This document shows positions 11,987-23,573 of a stretch of DNA of 64,000 nucleotides, one piece after another. The stretch is from Gavia stellata (lineage: Eukaryota; Chordata; Aves; Gaviiformes; Gaviidae). The notes under the pieces are model-generated. The model saw only the letters and a list, made by a program, of their open reading frames with translations. It was not told the DNA's origin and ran no database searches. Each line of letters opens with the position of its first letter. Position 1 is the stretch's first letter. The position numbers were made by a program, and so were the translations under genes. The stretch covers positions 85,116,451 to 85,180,450 of the forward strand of contig NC_082595.1 of assembly GCF_030936135.1 (NCBI RefSeq), read 5' to 3'.

Positions 11987-14900
11987 CTGTTGAGACAATT
12001 TATAACTAAGCTTGAGATATTAACATTAAATGTGCAATTACTACTGTTCTTAGTTTCTGAGCAGCAGAGTTTGTTTATTAGCTAGTTAACTAGTTTTCTT
12101 CATTGACACATTTTCCTTGTTTCACCTCAGCCTAATGGATCTGAGATAGTGACTTGTCTGTCTCGTTGGATTTGACTCCAAATTTCTTCTCTTGAATCGT
12201 AATTGTATTCTGGGGAAAGGCAAAGGAGGTGAGCAAGGAAGGAGGAGCAGCAAGAGAGATCAAAACTGCAGTATCACCAGTTTTAAAAGTTAGTAACTTG
12301 TGTGTAAGTTGTTACTAAATGTACTGCACAACAGGATTTTCTCTTGACCCCTCTCTGTACTTCATTGCTGGAAGGTGAACTGAAGGAGTAACGGTGAGAT
12401 TATGAGCACTTTCAAATTTTCCTAATTTTCTTACAGAGAAAACTTGTGTCACCTGAGTTAAAAGAATCACTACTGTTACCTCGTTTACTTACAAGGTGCT
12501 TAAATGCTTTTACAGTGAGGCAATTCTGAACAGGTGTAAAATGAATCCATTATAAATGCATTCTAATAATCATTCAAGAGAGACTATGCAGGCAATGTTT
12601 GCATTGGTTTCAATGGATATTAGACTGGATTTTACATAAGCACATATCAATAACAGACATAAAAGATGTTTTTAAGATACCAAGTTTAAATAGAAAGGTC
12701 TATAGGCAGTAGTAAAAAACAACCCAGAATTGTTACAGTGCTAGTTCAAGATTCTCTCATCAAAGCTTCAGGAATACTGTGTCTGTAGATGAGAAGACTC
12801 AGGAATTAGAAAAATTTATGGATTCCTCTGATGAAGATAAAAATTTAAAATATAAAATATTTAAGATTTAATACTTTCAAAGAAGACAGAGTCCTTGTTT
12901 CTGTGCTGTTATTTTTACCACCTGTGTCAAGAACAAGGAAAAATACTACAGTGAATCAATGCACACTGTATGTTACAAATAGAGACGGCCTTTGTTTTAT
13001 GAAGCCTTCTCATCTCTAGGAGAAAAGCATTAAGACAGTAAACTGTATTTTAGCCAGGCTGGTGCATTTGTTTATTGTTTCCAGATGGGAAAACCTGTGT
13101 ATGTGGATTCTTCCGATAGATATTATCTGAGTATTTCTCAAGTAGTAATTCAAAGACCACTGGTGGTCCATGGAGTACTTCCATCTGGCTTAGAGAGGAA
13201 TTTTAGTAGCAAAGCACTGCTACTTTTCAAACAATTGTGTCATAACATAGTCAAATATCTTGGCGTGGTTTTGTTTGGGTTTTTTTTGTTGTTGTTATGA
13301 AGCGTCTTACAGTTGCAAATATGGATTTTAAAACATGCATGAGATGACCGAACTAGGAAAAAGTAAAATATTACTTCAGTATGAAAAGTCTAAGTAAGGA
13401 CAAATCTGTTCTCCCTGTCTCACTGATTTTAATCTCTTACACTGTTCCTTGTTAATATCTTATCCTGTTCCTGAGGAGAGGCTGAGACAGCTGGGACTGT
13501 TCAGCCTCAAGAAGGCTCAAGGGGATCTTACCTACGTGTATTAATACCTGATGGGAGGGTGTAAAGAAGATGGAGCCTCTTCTCAGTGGTGCCCAGTGGC
13601 AGGACCAGAGGCAATGGGCAGAAACTGAAACACAGGAAGTGCCGTCTGAACATCAGGAAACACTTTTTCGCTGTGGGAGTGACCAAGCACTGGCACAGGT
13701 TGCCCAGAGGAGTTGTGGAGTCACCACCTTTGGAGATACTCAACCCAACTGTACATGGCTCTGAGCAATCTGGTCTAGGTGACCCCGCTTTGAGCAGCGG
13801 GGGTTGGCCTAGCAATCTCCAGAGGTTCCTCCCAACCTCAACTATGCTGTGATATGTACATTTGGTATATATGGAAACAGTACTATGCAAATAGCTGACT
13901 TCACCGACAATAGGGGTGAGTTCAGCAATTTTAGACTAGTCTTGTTCACAAGGTAAGAATACCCATAATAAGCAAGATGTTATTTAATAATTCCTCTGCC
14001 CCAAAAACTCTTCTGGCACTAAAAGAATGCTAATGTAGCTCTCCTACAGTACCTTCATCAGTAGGTACAAAAAAGGTGTGACTTTTCTTATCTTTACTTG
14101 TGGGTTAACTGAGGCACAACAGGTGATATGAAAATGGAACTGACTGGTCTCTGGAGAGCCTACAGAGAATAATAACAAAAGTAAATAATGCCAAATCTAA
14201 AATAGACATATTGATCAAAGTAACTCCATGTGTTTACTTCTGTCTTCTCTTCCTGTAATTTAATAACCTTGTGCTGCTTTGTCTAGAATGAACAACTTTT
14301 TTGTGCTGTAACATTAAGCTGGGCTGCTTCTGTATTACATATTTTTTGTACAAGGTTACAAAAATATTTACCTACTTGGCAATGCATATATGAACACATA
14401 CCTTCATGGTAATTTTAAGGTTGCTTTTAGATTTTGTTACCACAGGGTAATATATGGACTTACACATTGCAGGCTACAATTTTTTTTTTTTAAGACTTAC
14501 CAAAAGCTATGCTTCTGAAAAGCACCTGAGTTAAGATCTTTGCTTAAAATTGGCTTCTTGGTGCAATTGTTCAGTTTCTGTCCCATCATACGCCTAATTA
14601 AAGCATCATCTGTATTTGGAAACAACTGTTTTGTGATTCCTGCAAAATAAAGAGGTGATATATATGAGGCCTCCAAATCAGGAAAACCACAGATGTATGA
14701 TCAAAAATGCATTTATTGCCTCTTTGAAATTTCCAGCTACTTCAGCTTCAGCTCTAGTTACTTTGCTGTCTTCACTCACTACTTCATAGATTTTGCACGT
14801 GCCAGCTCTTGTTCTTCTCTGTGCCTACCGTATTGCTGTGCCTGCTCTTGGCAAACTCAAAGGGAACTCCAGGGCCACAAAGGCTTCCTATAGCGAGTGA

Positions 14901-17900
14901 TTTGTGTTTGCTCATCCTCTCTTCCTTTGTTCTGTTCTTGATCAGAGTCCTATTCCTATCCTCATCATTCCTCATGCCTCTGAGTCTTACAGGTTTTGTT
15001 CAGTAATTTTCATTTGCAGGTGATGTCTCCTTCCCCAAACACTTCCCTTCTGTTTTGGCTGGCTAACTGTTTTTGAATGCAAAAAGCCTAACAGGAATCA
15101 ACACCTGGAATGCACCTCCTGCTCTCCTCTTCTCCATCATCTTCCCTTCCCTTCATTTTTTTTTTTCCCCTTTCATTTCATTTTGAGGTCTTATAGTTTC
15201 CATCTTCTTTAAATAATCTGATCTACTAACTCATTTTCTACAGTCCTAGAACTCCTAGACTTCCTTCTTATTTTTCTTCTTTTGTATAATGTTGACACTT
15301 TTCTATTTGAATTCAGGAGTGTTCTCATTTCCCTTAACAAACTTCCTTGACTTCTCAGTAGGCGCGCCTTTGCAACTGAATTCTCCGCAGCATGCTGTAT
15401 TCAATGTCCTGATTATCTTCTCTGCTTCATTTTTCAGTTTTGCTTAGACCCTACCCCAGAATCCACCTTTAGAAAAGTCTTTTAGTAGCTCTTAGAATCA
15501 TAGAATCATTTAGGTAGGAAAAGACTCTTAAGATCATTGAGTCCACCTGTTCTTCTCATCCCATGAAATCTTTTTAATTTTTCTCATACATCATTCTGAA
15601 ATTATCTCATCTTACCCCCTCTAAACATATTTTCACCATCTTACACACTCTTTCCTTTTCTCTTTCTTGACTTTGGGCCTTTTTCTCTAGCTAGACTTTT
15701 AAGGAAAAGAGGTTTCTGCAACTGATAACTTTTGAAACTGCTGGCCAACTTTGCCAAAACTGGACCAAGGTACTTGAACTGGAGCCAATCTGGGAAGTGA
15801 ACTGAGAGGACAGAGGAAGTCCAAAGGAATGGCAATGGGTGAGGGATTCTAGCACAGGAATTTAGGCTATGTTGTTTGAGTATTAAGCTATAGGTGTGAA
15901 TCCAATAAAAATCAGGTTTCATGTGCTCACAAAATACTGTTTTCTTTAAAGCTGCTACTTCCATCTGGAATGATTCTCTTTCCTATGCACCAAACGTTTT
16001 TTGCCTTAAACCTCAGCATAAAACAAATTTTGTTTGCTTCTCTGATCACTATTCCTGTCTTCTATACTTATTGTCTCATTTTGCCTCCAGTGCTATTTAA
16101 AATGTCAGAATTCATAACATTCACTAACTTCAGAATATAGCAGACATTATTTTAAATTTGATCCAAGTGTGTCCTCTCTTTGCCTTCCCTTATCCATTAA
16201 TTGTCATGCTCCAAGTTTGACTGTTGTAGATTAACCTTTCAAAGGCTAAAAAGAATTATAATATCACTGTGCTGAGTAGCCACTTAAGTAAAACCACAGA
16301 ATTCACACAATAGAAATACTACTACTTAGCATTTCACTGACAGTATTTGTAACAGACGGCTTAAAAAATATGTAGCTGAGGAAAGAAATATGAAACAGCA
16401 CATCACCTGAGTAGACCAGCTATTAAGTATTACAGCCCCTCCCTCAGAGAAAGCCCTCTATCAAGTCAGTGCCACAATGAGTAATGTTAACAAGTCAATC
16501 ACCTATGATTTCCTGAACTTCATTCTGATTCATAGCTGGTTTCGCCGCTTTATCCTTTGAAGAGGAGGACTTTGCACCTGTCAGGCTGTGTGTAGCCATG
16601 TATTCATGTGTATAAAGTGCTTGCATCAAGTCATTTATAAACTTTTGAGGTTTGCTCTTGTTACAAAGTGCAATCTGCCACTTTTCGATCTTGAACTGGA
16701 AAAGAAAATTGGTCATAGACATAACTATTGCAGTTCTCTAGACATACTAGATAGCATTACCTCTGAAATATATTTTTTTAAATTTTCTCTTTCTAAAAAT
16801 CACAATTTCAAAAGCAATCCCTGCAAACTGCGTGCTTGAGATCAACGCTAAACTTGCAGACCACTCAATGTTTGGAGCGATACATGCAGGTTGATTTTTT
16901 TTTTTTTTTTTTTTTTCCAGAAGCAAGTGTGGGGCAGACTAAGGACCCCTATTCATCCTTGCAAACACTTCACCAAGCGATCCTTATTACTCACTAGTGG
17001 AGACAGAACATGTTCAGACATATCTAAATCCTTCTGCTTGCACTCCATGCAGGCTGGCTGTGGTCCAGTTTTGGCCTGGAATCTGTACAGCCTCAGGAGC
17101 ATGGCAATATGCCCAAGCTAATATTCCTGCCTCCAAGCAGACATGCCTTAAGAACTGTGACATCTGGTCCTGGGCTTTGCGAGTGACTTCCACACACAGC
17201 AGTTGTACAGCATAAGTATTTGAACCCTCCTAATGGGCAATTTTGAGCTACCTCTATTAAGTAAGGCTAGGTTGCTTAGAAAATTAGGTCTTTTTATTTC
17301 TTTGGAGACATTAGCTCAAATTTTGTGTATTGCAATATTCAGTCAAAACATCATACCTTGATAATTCTTAGTAGATTTCTTTGGTTTTTAGGACCCCATG
17401 ACAACACACAAGAATGATTTCCACCGACTAGCATGATTCAGTGCATAAGGATGTTTATGTAAATGGTGAATGCAGAAGCTAGAATTATTCTTTTCATTGG
17501 GTCTTTCTATTTTTCACGTACAGCGTCTGTGCCTGAGATTTCTCAATTATGCTCTGTTATAATTACAGAGAATAGGGGAACATCTTTACTCAGTATCTAT
17601 CTATCTATCTATCTATCTATATGTATTTCTACTTAACTGCTGGCCAGTGTCTGGAACAAGAGCAGAAACATACCATTCTCCATTTACTTATTAACAGTTT
17701 AACCAGACTGCTGGTATTTTTCTTAGATTATCTCTGAAACACTACCATTCCCCTTTGGCTTCCAAAGCATTAGGCTGGAAGTTACCCCTGGATCTCAGTA
17801 TTTTCTTCATGCATCCGCATTCTGCCCTTAGTCACAGATGTGCAAAGCCACCGAAATCAAAGCGAGTTTGAGAATGTACCAGCACACTGAATTAAGTCTA

Positions 17901-20900
17901 GTATTTCTCATGGGAAGAGCCTTCTGCACAAAAGGAGCTCATTAGTTGCATAATCAGCTGAATGATGATAAAATTATTTTTACTCATGCTTATTTTTTAT
18001 ATTTCTTATACTATAACAGTAAAGTTTGTAGTGTATGAAGTTTTAATTTTTGTGCCTGAAATTGCCTTTAGCTGACCTGTTTTTCGGTCTGTTGCTCCTC
18101 ATCTTCCACATTCAGAGTTATTGGTGAGCTGGAGTTACTATGCATAGCTGCATATGAATCTGCTAATGGATTGTTAGATGCTTTCCAAACAGCATGTGAA
18201 TGCAGACTGGACGTAGATGATGTCACTCCCCCTTTAAGCAGTGCTTCAGCCATTCCTACCAGTTCCTCAAAATGGGTGACTGCCTGTGGCAACACTGAAA
18301 TCAAATGGAAAGTGATGGGTAAAATTAATTGAAGCTTTCAGACTCTACTTATGTAAGGATGTATATTTTTATAATTAGATTTCCCACTATACTGCAAAAG
18401 AGTCAAAGTAGTCAGCAAAAACGCTTTAACATACTTTTTTCCTATTCTCTCAAAGCTTTTCCTGACATTCTTGCTGTCCCCACCCATGAAGATCTGGCCC
18501 CTGTTTTTAGAATGGGATAGATCAGTTCTCTGCAAGGCTAAGAGGAACCATTAGTTTACGCCCATCATGGCACTAAGCTGCCTATTTCTCTTTTTATTTT
18601 TTGCTTCCGCAAAGTCTCTACAAGTCTGTAAAGCTATTGAATATGGGCTAAGTAATGTTGTGTCTGAATTTTATATTATTTTTGCTTCAGAGAAGTTACA
18701 TAGACTGCATAGACTTTTTTCCCTCTTTTTTAATCTATAGGGAATATCTTTTAAATGGCCATTTCTCCAAGTAATATTTATTTTCAAATATAAACTTTTG
18801 TTGAGTCCATTACAAAGAATCAATTCAGCAGAGCGAAAAGGATACGAGGGCTGAAGAATTGGCAAGATACAGAATCACTGAATTATTAGAAAATACTGTC
18901 AAAGACTAATACAAGCACTTAAGATGCAAGGCAAATGGACCTAAATGTGTAAGAAAAGTTGTCCGACACTAATAAAATGTTTAAAAATAATATTCAGAAA
19001 AGTGGAGATGAATGATTCGAACCAAATGAATAACATATGGAACAGAATCAGGTGGGCAATGAAACCGATAAGCACTTGCAAATCATATGACGATAAAAAG
19101 AGAGATTGTAGGCTATCTAGGGATGGTATGACGTAGCTGGCAAGAAGTAGCAAATCCTCTTTAAACCTTATTCATTCACTTATGTTTTGAAATTTTGGAT
19201 TCAGTCTTGGCTGCCCCAGAGTAAGGGACAGAGACAAGTAAGAGGAGCTTCAGAGATGATCACTAAGTGATGAAGGATTAATTTCTAAAAGAACAAAATG
19301 GTTCACCTCTGGGAAAGGACTAAATTTGTTGTACCTGGAACTAACTCAGATTATCAATAATAAGTAATTACTAAAGTAATTAGAAATTAAATCGTTCCAG
19401 AATAAAGAAAATTTCAGTAGATTAAGAGTAACTGTTAATAAATCAGTTGGACTGGTCGACTGGTTGGTTGAGCTTAGCCGATAGTTATACACAGCATACA
19501 GAAAGGTTCTCTTGGGAATGACTGACAGGATTTAGACAGATTTTTCCATTTCTAACTCTATGATTGCATGGCCTCTGTGTAAGCCAGTTTTTTCTAAGTG
19601 CTGCTGGAATTAAATGTTGCCATGTATCAAAGACTTCGACACTAATGGTAGGCCTTGATCGTGTCAGGTGCTTGAGCATCCATAATTCCCATCCAAATGG
19701 CCTCCTATAAATCAAGCTTTTCATGACCTTCAGGCTTTCCTCTTCATCAAAATACTTCCCCTGACTTTACCTTGAAGCATCACCAGGGACTGCCTTAGGC
19801 GGCAGTTTTCTCTCATAGTGTCTGTCAGCTTCCTCTTGAGACTTTTTATTTTGGCACACAGTTCTACCTTGGATAGTTGAAATAAAGGCTCTTCATCATC
19901 ACTGCTACTTTCACTGTACAGAAAGTTGCTTCCTGAATATGTTTCTCTCTGAAAAAAAACCAAACCAAAATGTGCTGTCTAGAGCAACAACATAAAATTA
20001 AAGCATTAAAACTAAAATTAAAATATCTGGCTAAATCAGAATATACTCTTTGTACACAGAATGTATAAACAGACTCGGTGCATTTTAATAGTAGCTGTTA
20101 CTGAACATAGGTATTACCATTCCTATTAAAATTCAAAATGAAATGTCAGGATCATACATAACCATTAGGTACTTCTCTCTCTGTTCTCCATTCACCAATT
20201 TTCTAAGGCAGTGTCTTTTAGAACCATTAACTTCACTAAAACAAAAGTCTTACGCACCCCTAAACAAATACATTTCAGTTTTCTTTTGCTTAATATGTTA
20301 AAGTTGCTGAAGATGAGATGTTTACCTGTTTGTTAATTAAAGATGTTTCAAGTTGACTCAGGATGTTGGCAGGAGCAGATGCCTGTAATGATTTCTTTCT
20401 TTTTATATGCTTCATCATCTTACCCTGTAAACAAGAGCATAATAGTGGCTTTGCATTCCTATAGAGCCTTTTATTACAGTATCTCATGGTATACCATAAA
20501 CTTTTATTCACTGTGCATTTGACATGCTTGCTTAGTATTTTTGAAGAATATGTTTATAACCTTTTGTCAAGATCTATGTTTTCTTTTCCCACATTCTGTC
20601 ACTGCAGATCTCAGCACAATGCAAAGCTCAGAAAACCCGGTCCCTTCCCTTCCTTAAGCAGTGGTCAGATTTCTGTCTTATGGGAGAAAACGTAATGGAG
20701 CCACAGAGCATCCAAGTCTTGAATAACACTTCACTCTTTAAAGAGCAAAGGACAAAATCTATTGGCCTAACTAATTACTCTGGCAGGTTATTGTGCTGAG
20801 GTACCATGTGAAGATTGTCTGTATTCCTCCCTTTACTATACATATTTTGTGTATTATATTCTGAAGAATCAATAGTTACAGTCTATTTCATTCCATTACG

Positions 20901-21387
20901 GGCCTACCAATATCAGGCACACAAAGACAGAAACTCACCTGTTCTTTATCCAGGTCACTGTCTTCACTCTCTGAGAATATCATTTCTATCCTCTTCCTCT
21001 TGCCTTTTCCAAGGACTTGTATTTTTGTAATTTCATCTGCTCGTAATATCTTTTGCATCATTTCCACCAGCTCTTGGGGGTCATCTGAAGTGACGGGAAA
21101 AAAAAAGGCCAAAGCAGAGAAAATCAGGTAGCAATACTGTACAGCTAGATTAAAATTTTGTATCAGACAAATGCTCTGGAATTGCACTCACCACTCATGT
21201 ACACAACTTTCACCATGTGCTCTTCTGTCTTTCTTTCTCCCACAGGCCAGTTTACTAGCACGTGCTCATTTGGTTTCAGAAGTCTTTCTAGTTCATTGTC
21301 ATCACTGGGAAGGTCCTGTATCCATGAAGTCTCTCCAATTTGCAGTGAATTATCATTTACAAAATCAAACAGTGTGAATTTTTTCAT
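11722..21387 (-). CDS. BEND6: BEND6, BEN domain-containing protein 6 (complete coding span, eight exons)
   Basis: Exons at 21387-21192 (coding part), 21084-20939, 20424-20326 (cassette), 19948-19771, 18294-18077, 16695-16503, 14639-14501 and 11986-11722 join in phase into 1434 nt (477 residues plus stop). Without the cassette the protein is 444 residues. Residues 75-114 and 148-389 match human BEND6 as I remember it: MQKILxxDEIT, KGKRKR (NLS-like, 92-97), an acidic SSSDDEEP segment, a coiled coil (about 172-205), then the BEN domain (about 280-380) with KPQKFINDLMQ, YMATHSLTGAK and LFPNTDD. BEND6 is a nuclear protein that binds CSL/RBPJ and dampens Notch target genes, favouring neurogenesis. 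Residues 1-74 and about 384-477 are additional to the human protein. The promoter is probably the CpG island shared with DST. Confidence 0.93.
13471..13853 (+). mobile_element. CR1 LINE 3' end (about 380 bp)
   Basis: Typical CR1 3' region: GCTGGGACTGTTCAGCCT, ATACCTGATGGGAGGGTG, AGAAGATGGAGCC, GTGGTGCCCAGTGGCAGG, TGGCACAGGTTGCCCAGAGG, then TCTCCAGAGGTTCCTCCCAA and the CTATGCTGTGAT end. It is 5'-truncated and sits in the last intron of BEND6, in the opposite orientation to the gene. Open frames on both strands here are products of this repeat. Confidence 0.93.
14501..14639 (-). CDS. BEND6: BEND6 exon, C-terminal half of BEN domain
   Basis: The acceptor is ttttgcAG|GAATC and the donor TTTTG|GTAAGT. 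It encodes residues 344-389: GITKQLFPNTDDALIRRM, then QKLNNCTKK, SKDLNS and GAFQKHSF. The first 40 residues match human BEND6 closely. After LNS the sequence departs from the human QDIK terminus and runs to the donor. The exon carries two bases into the final exon. Confidence 0.94.
14740..15480 (+). other. Pyrimidine-rich intronic stretch
   Basis: Long CT-rich sequence with no motif I can name, in the BEND6 intron between 14640 and 16502. It may be a decayed repeat. Similar CT-rich tracts occur at about 31000-31620, 51120-51500 and 58620-59450. Confidence 0.35.
15492..15549 (-). mobile_element. CR1 3'-terminal fragment
   Basis: The plus strand has AGAATCATAGAATCATTTAG, then AAGACTCTTAAGATCATTGA and GTCCA, the reverse complement of a CR1 3' tail. 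It is short and somewhat diverged, inside a BEND6 intron. Confidence 0.82.
16503..16695 (-). CDS. BEND6: BEND6 exon, N-terminal half of BEN domain
   Basis: The acceptor is ttcttttccAG|TTCAAG and the donor CATAG|GTGATT. Residues 280-343 read FKIEKWQIALCNKSKPQ, KFINDLMQALYTHEYMATHS and LTGAKSSSSKDKAAKP, ending in VQEII. This is nearly identical to human BEND6 at the start of the BEN domain, the DNA- and protein-binding helical fold of this family. One base carries into the next exon. Confidence 0.95.
16895..16916. repeat. Poly-T run
   Basis: Twenty-two T in a BEND6 intron. No element body is recognisable beside it. Confidence 0.8.
17594..17621. repeat. (TATC)n microsatellite
   Basis: About seven perfect TATC units in a BEND6 intron, probably polymorphic. 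Confidence 0.95.
18077..18294 (-). CDS. BEND6: BEND6 exon, linker between coiled coil and BEN domain
   Basis: The acceptor is gatttcAG|TGTTG. The donor, ACAG|GTCAGC, has C at intron position +3 instead of the usual purine. Residues 207-279 read VLPQAVTHFEELVGMAEALL, a Ser-rich stretch and EDEEQQTEKQ. Human BEND6 has VLPQAVTQFEELVGMAEALL at the same place. The Ser/Asn-rich middle is less conserved, as expected of a flexible linker. Confidence 0.94.
19190..19575 (+). mobile_element. Old CR1-like LINE 3' relic
   Basis: Degraded text resembling CR1 3' sequence, including CTTCAGAGATGATCAC and ending TTTTTCCATTTCTAACTCTA then TGATTGCATG, which resembles the CR1 tail. Divergence is high and the left limit is uncertain. 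It might extend back to about 18890. Confidence 0.38.
19771..19948 (-). CDS. BEND6: BEND6 exon, acidic segment and coiled coil
   Basis: The acceptor is tttttttcAG|AGAGAA and the donor CTTCAAG|GTAAAG. Residues 148-206 read RETYSGSNFLYSESSSDDEE, then LSKVELCAKIKSLKRKL and MRENCRLRQSLVMLQ. The heptad-like Leu/Ile spacing from about 172 to 205 predicts a coiled coil. It matches human BEND6 (ELCAKIKSLKEKL, SRLRQSLVMLQ). Confidence 0.95.
20326..20424 (-). CDS. BEND6: Putative BEND6 cassette exon (33 codons)
   Basis: Between acceptor ttgtttacAG and donor AACAG|GTAAAC lie 99 nt, open in the same phase-0 frame as its neighbours (GKMMKHIKRKKSLQ, then ASAPANILSQLETSLINKQ). Exact divisibility by three, phase 0 at both ends and good splice sites allow skipping or inclusion without a frameshift. 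As I recall, human BEND6 joins the flanking exons directly. The Lys/Arg cluster KHIKRKK would add a second basic, NLS-like patch next to KGKRKR. Confidence 0.55.
20939..21084 (-). CDS. BEND6: BEND6 exon containing the position of the human start Met
   Basis: The acceptor is gtcacttcAG|ATGACC and the donor AACAG|GTGAGT. Residues 66-114 read DDPQELVEMMQKILRADEIT, KIQVLGKGKRKR and an acidic ESEDSDLDKEQ end. Human BEND6 begins at the Met equivalent to residue 75 here (MQKIL). KGKRKR is a likely nuclear localisation signal. The open frame continues through the acceptor from the upstream exon, so translation can start earlier. Confidence 0.94.
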
Positions 21388-21420
21388 TGTTAATTGGTTT
21401 TCTTCTCACACAGACGTGGC
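21192..21420 (-). CDS. BEND6: BEND6 N-terminal coding exon with 5' UTR
   Basis: The acceptor tcctgcAG precedes 21420 and the donor GAGTG|GTGAGT ends the exon at 21192. The start ATG at 21387-21385 is chosen because an in-frame TGA lies 21 bases upstream in the same exon and 65 codons then stay open in phase with the next exon. They read MKKFTLFDFVNDNSLQIGE, ... VLVNWPVG ... HMVKVVYMS. The pattern F-T-L-F-x-F plus a short beta-rich domain is reminiscent of the N-terminal segment of BEND5 and other BEN proteins. This is an impression, not an alignment. Confidence 0.8.
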
Positions 21421-23573
21421 CTGCAGGACATTGTAGGAAAAATAGCTGTTACCATGTCATGCCACAGGAATGTTACAAGAATACTTTAAAAAGCCCCAAA
21501 CAATCCTCCTATTCCTGGATTTTGGTAATTACCTTGTATGAAAATATCCTGGATAAGGAAGTGAAAACCAGCCAAGCGGCATGTTATATCTCCCCTGAAA
21601 GATGGGAGATGGTCTGTTCGATACATGTACATCAGACAGTTGCCTCCAAAACTATGCAGAGAAAACAGCTTTCACTCACAGAGCCCTTGCTTCCATATTA
21701 CTACCACGCCTAATCCATCTCCTGCCCAGGATCTCTATTACTTCTACACTTGCCTCAACAAAAGTTTTCGGTCCAGCCTCTGACTAAAAAAAATACAGGT
21801 GTGAAAACTTGCCCTAGAACGAGGGAAAGTACTAGCTCTACATGCTATTAAAAGGAATGTATGACTTCCAGGGCTGTATTAATCATCTCACGGGCAGCAA
21901 GATGTGCAATTGCAGCCACAAAAAAACAACGCAGAACAACCCAGGACAACTGATCGGATGAGGTATGACACATTCTGGCAATGGAAAACTTGACGTACAA
22001 AAGAAATGACAGGCTGAGGACTGAAAGAGAGCTGGGCTGCTTCATGAAAAATAACAGCAACAAGGAGAACCCAGACCCAAATATACAGCTAAATCCTTTG
22101 CTTACATAAAACAGTATGTTTAAAGCAAAGGACCATTTCTGGGGTTTTTAAAGCACTGAAATTCCACACTGGGAGAAGGCAACTAGTCATACTTTGTGCT
22201 TTATTTTTCTAATTAAGCTGATACGCCTTACATGAATGTGTGAAATGTAACATACATTATTAAACTCTACTGGAAATTTAACCAGTTCATTATACTTAGA
22301 TAAGATATTTTCTACTTCAAAATTATTAAATCAGATAAACCCAATAAATAGAAAATCTGATTTTGTTAAACCTTAGTCGTCTTTCCAACAAACATACCGT
22401 TTGGCCTGTCAGTTCATAGAGGTGAAGTAATTTTACAGAGCTGCAAACACATGAATTCCGAGATGCGACAGCGTGATTTGCGATTTACTTGGCCTCAATC
22501 AGTCGGAAGCAAATCTAGTGCCTCATGCAGAGGCTGTCAAAAAGGTAACTCTGAGCTTGGAAAGGAGAATTACACAGAGCTGTTATGTCAAAGTGAGAAA
22601 ATCTGGCTACAGTGCTCTAAGAAGCAATGTCAATTTGTTTGCAGAAACCCAGCTCACCACTATTCACCATGTCTGTGCTACGCCTCAAAAGAGCTGGTTT
22701 TTCATACAGGGGTGAACTTGTTAATTTGCAAAAGACAGCTGTACTCTTGTCAACATGTTTACTGATACAATGAGGCAAGTGGCGTAAGAAATCACCATTA
22801 AAAAGCTTATTAAATCATGCTTTTATGCAGAATGCGTTGAGTGTAGTAGCAATAGGTTTGTTAAGTACTGCCCTGCTGAAGAAAGGAGACTGTGTTTGCA
22901 AGAATTCACATTAATTTTCTTTAAAGCAAGTTAGACAGACCAGTAAACATCCATCCCATGTAAATTCTGAAAGGAAGCCGCCTGAATGTCTATGCCTAGC
23001 ATGAATCACCGGAGGCCTCATTCTGCCGCTGATCCACGCCGAGTGGATCCTCACGCCACAGAAAGGGATCATTCAACAATTTATAACAGCCTGTACGCGC
23101 AATCACATCGACTATCAGCGTTTTTCCTTCTTTTTTAAACTGCTTTTGAGTATATAACGCAGTCAGCTTAACATTTCTCATCTGGCACAAAGATGTCAAC
23201 TTCTACCCCTGATCAACCCAGGACAACAATCCCCAGCACCAAGTTCTTCGATTCTCGAATGAAGTACTTTGAGCTTTCCCCTCCTTGGCCCTTGGCAGTT
23301 GCGAGCTACTTCATTGCCCTCCTAAAAGCCCACATAAGGTCAGCAGAATTGCAGCGAAGTTAGAACTGCCAGTGTGCTAAGATTAATAGCTAATTGACTG
23401 ACTCCTGTATTTTTTTTATGTTTCTCTGTAGTCCTCTAACAGTTTGTATGTCGTCTCTCATTTTGTATTGAGACAAATATTCTCTGAGCGAAGGGACATG
23501 CTTGTGGTCTGCGCTTGTACAGGGTTAGGAAGCCAGCCCGGGATTTCCAGGGATGCACTAAATACATGGGCTG

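Noticed and set aside
13528..13890. 120-codon minus-strand frame and two plus-strand frames
   Set aside because: They coincide with a clear CR1 3' end, which explains them.
19485..19724. 79-codon minus-strand frame next to a BEND6 exon
   Set aside because: Lies beyond the exon donor at 19770 and partly overlaps an old CR1-like tail on plus. No BEND6 similarity.
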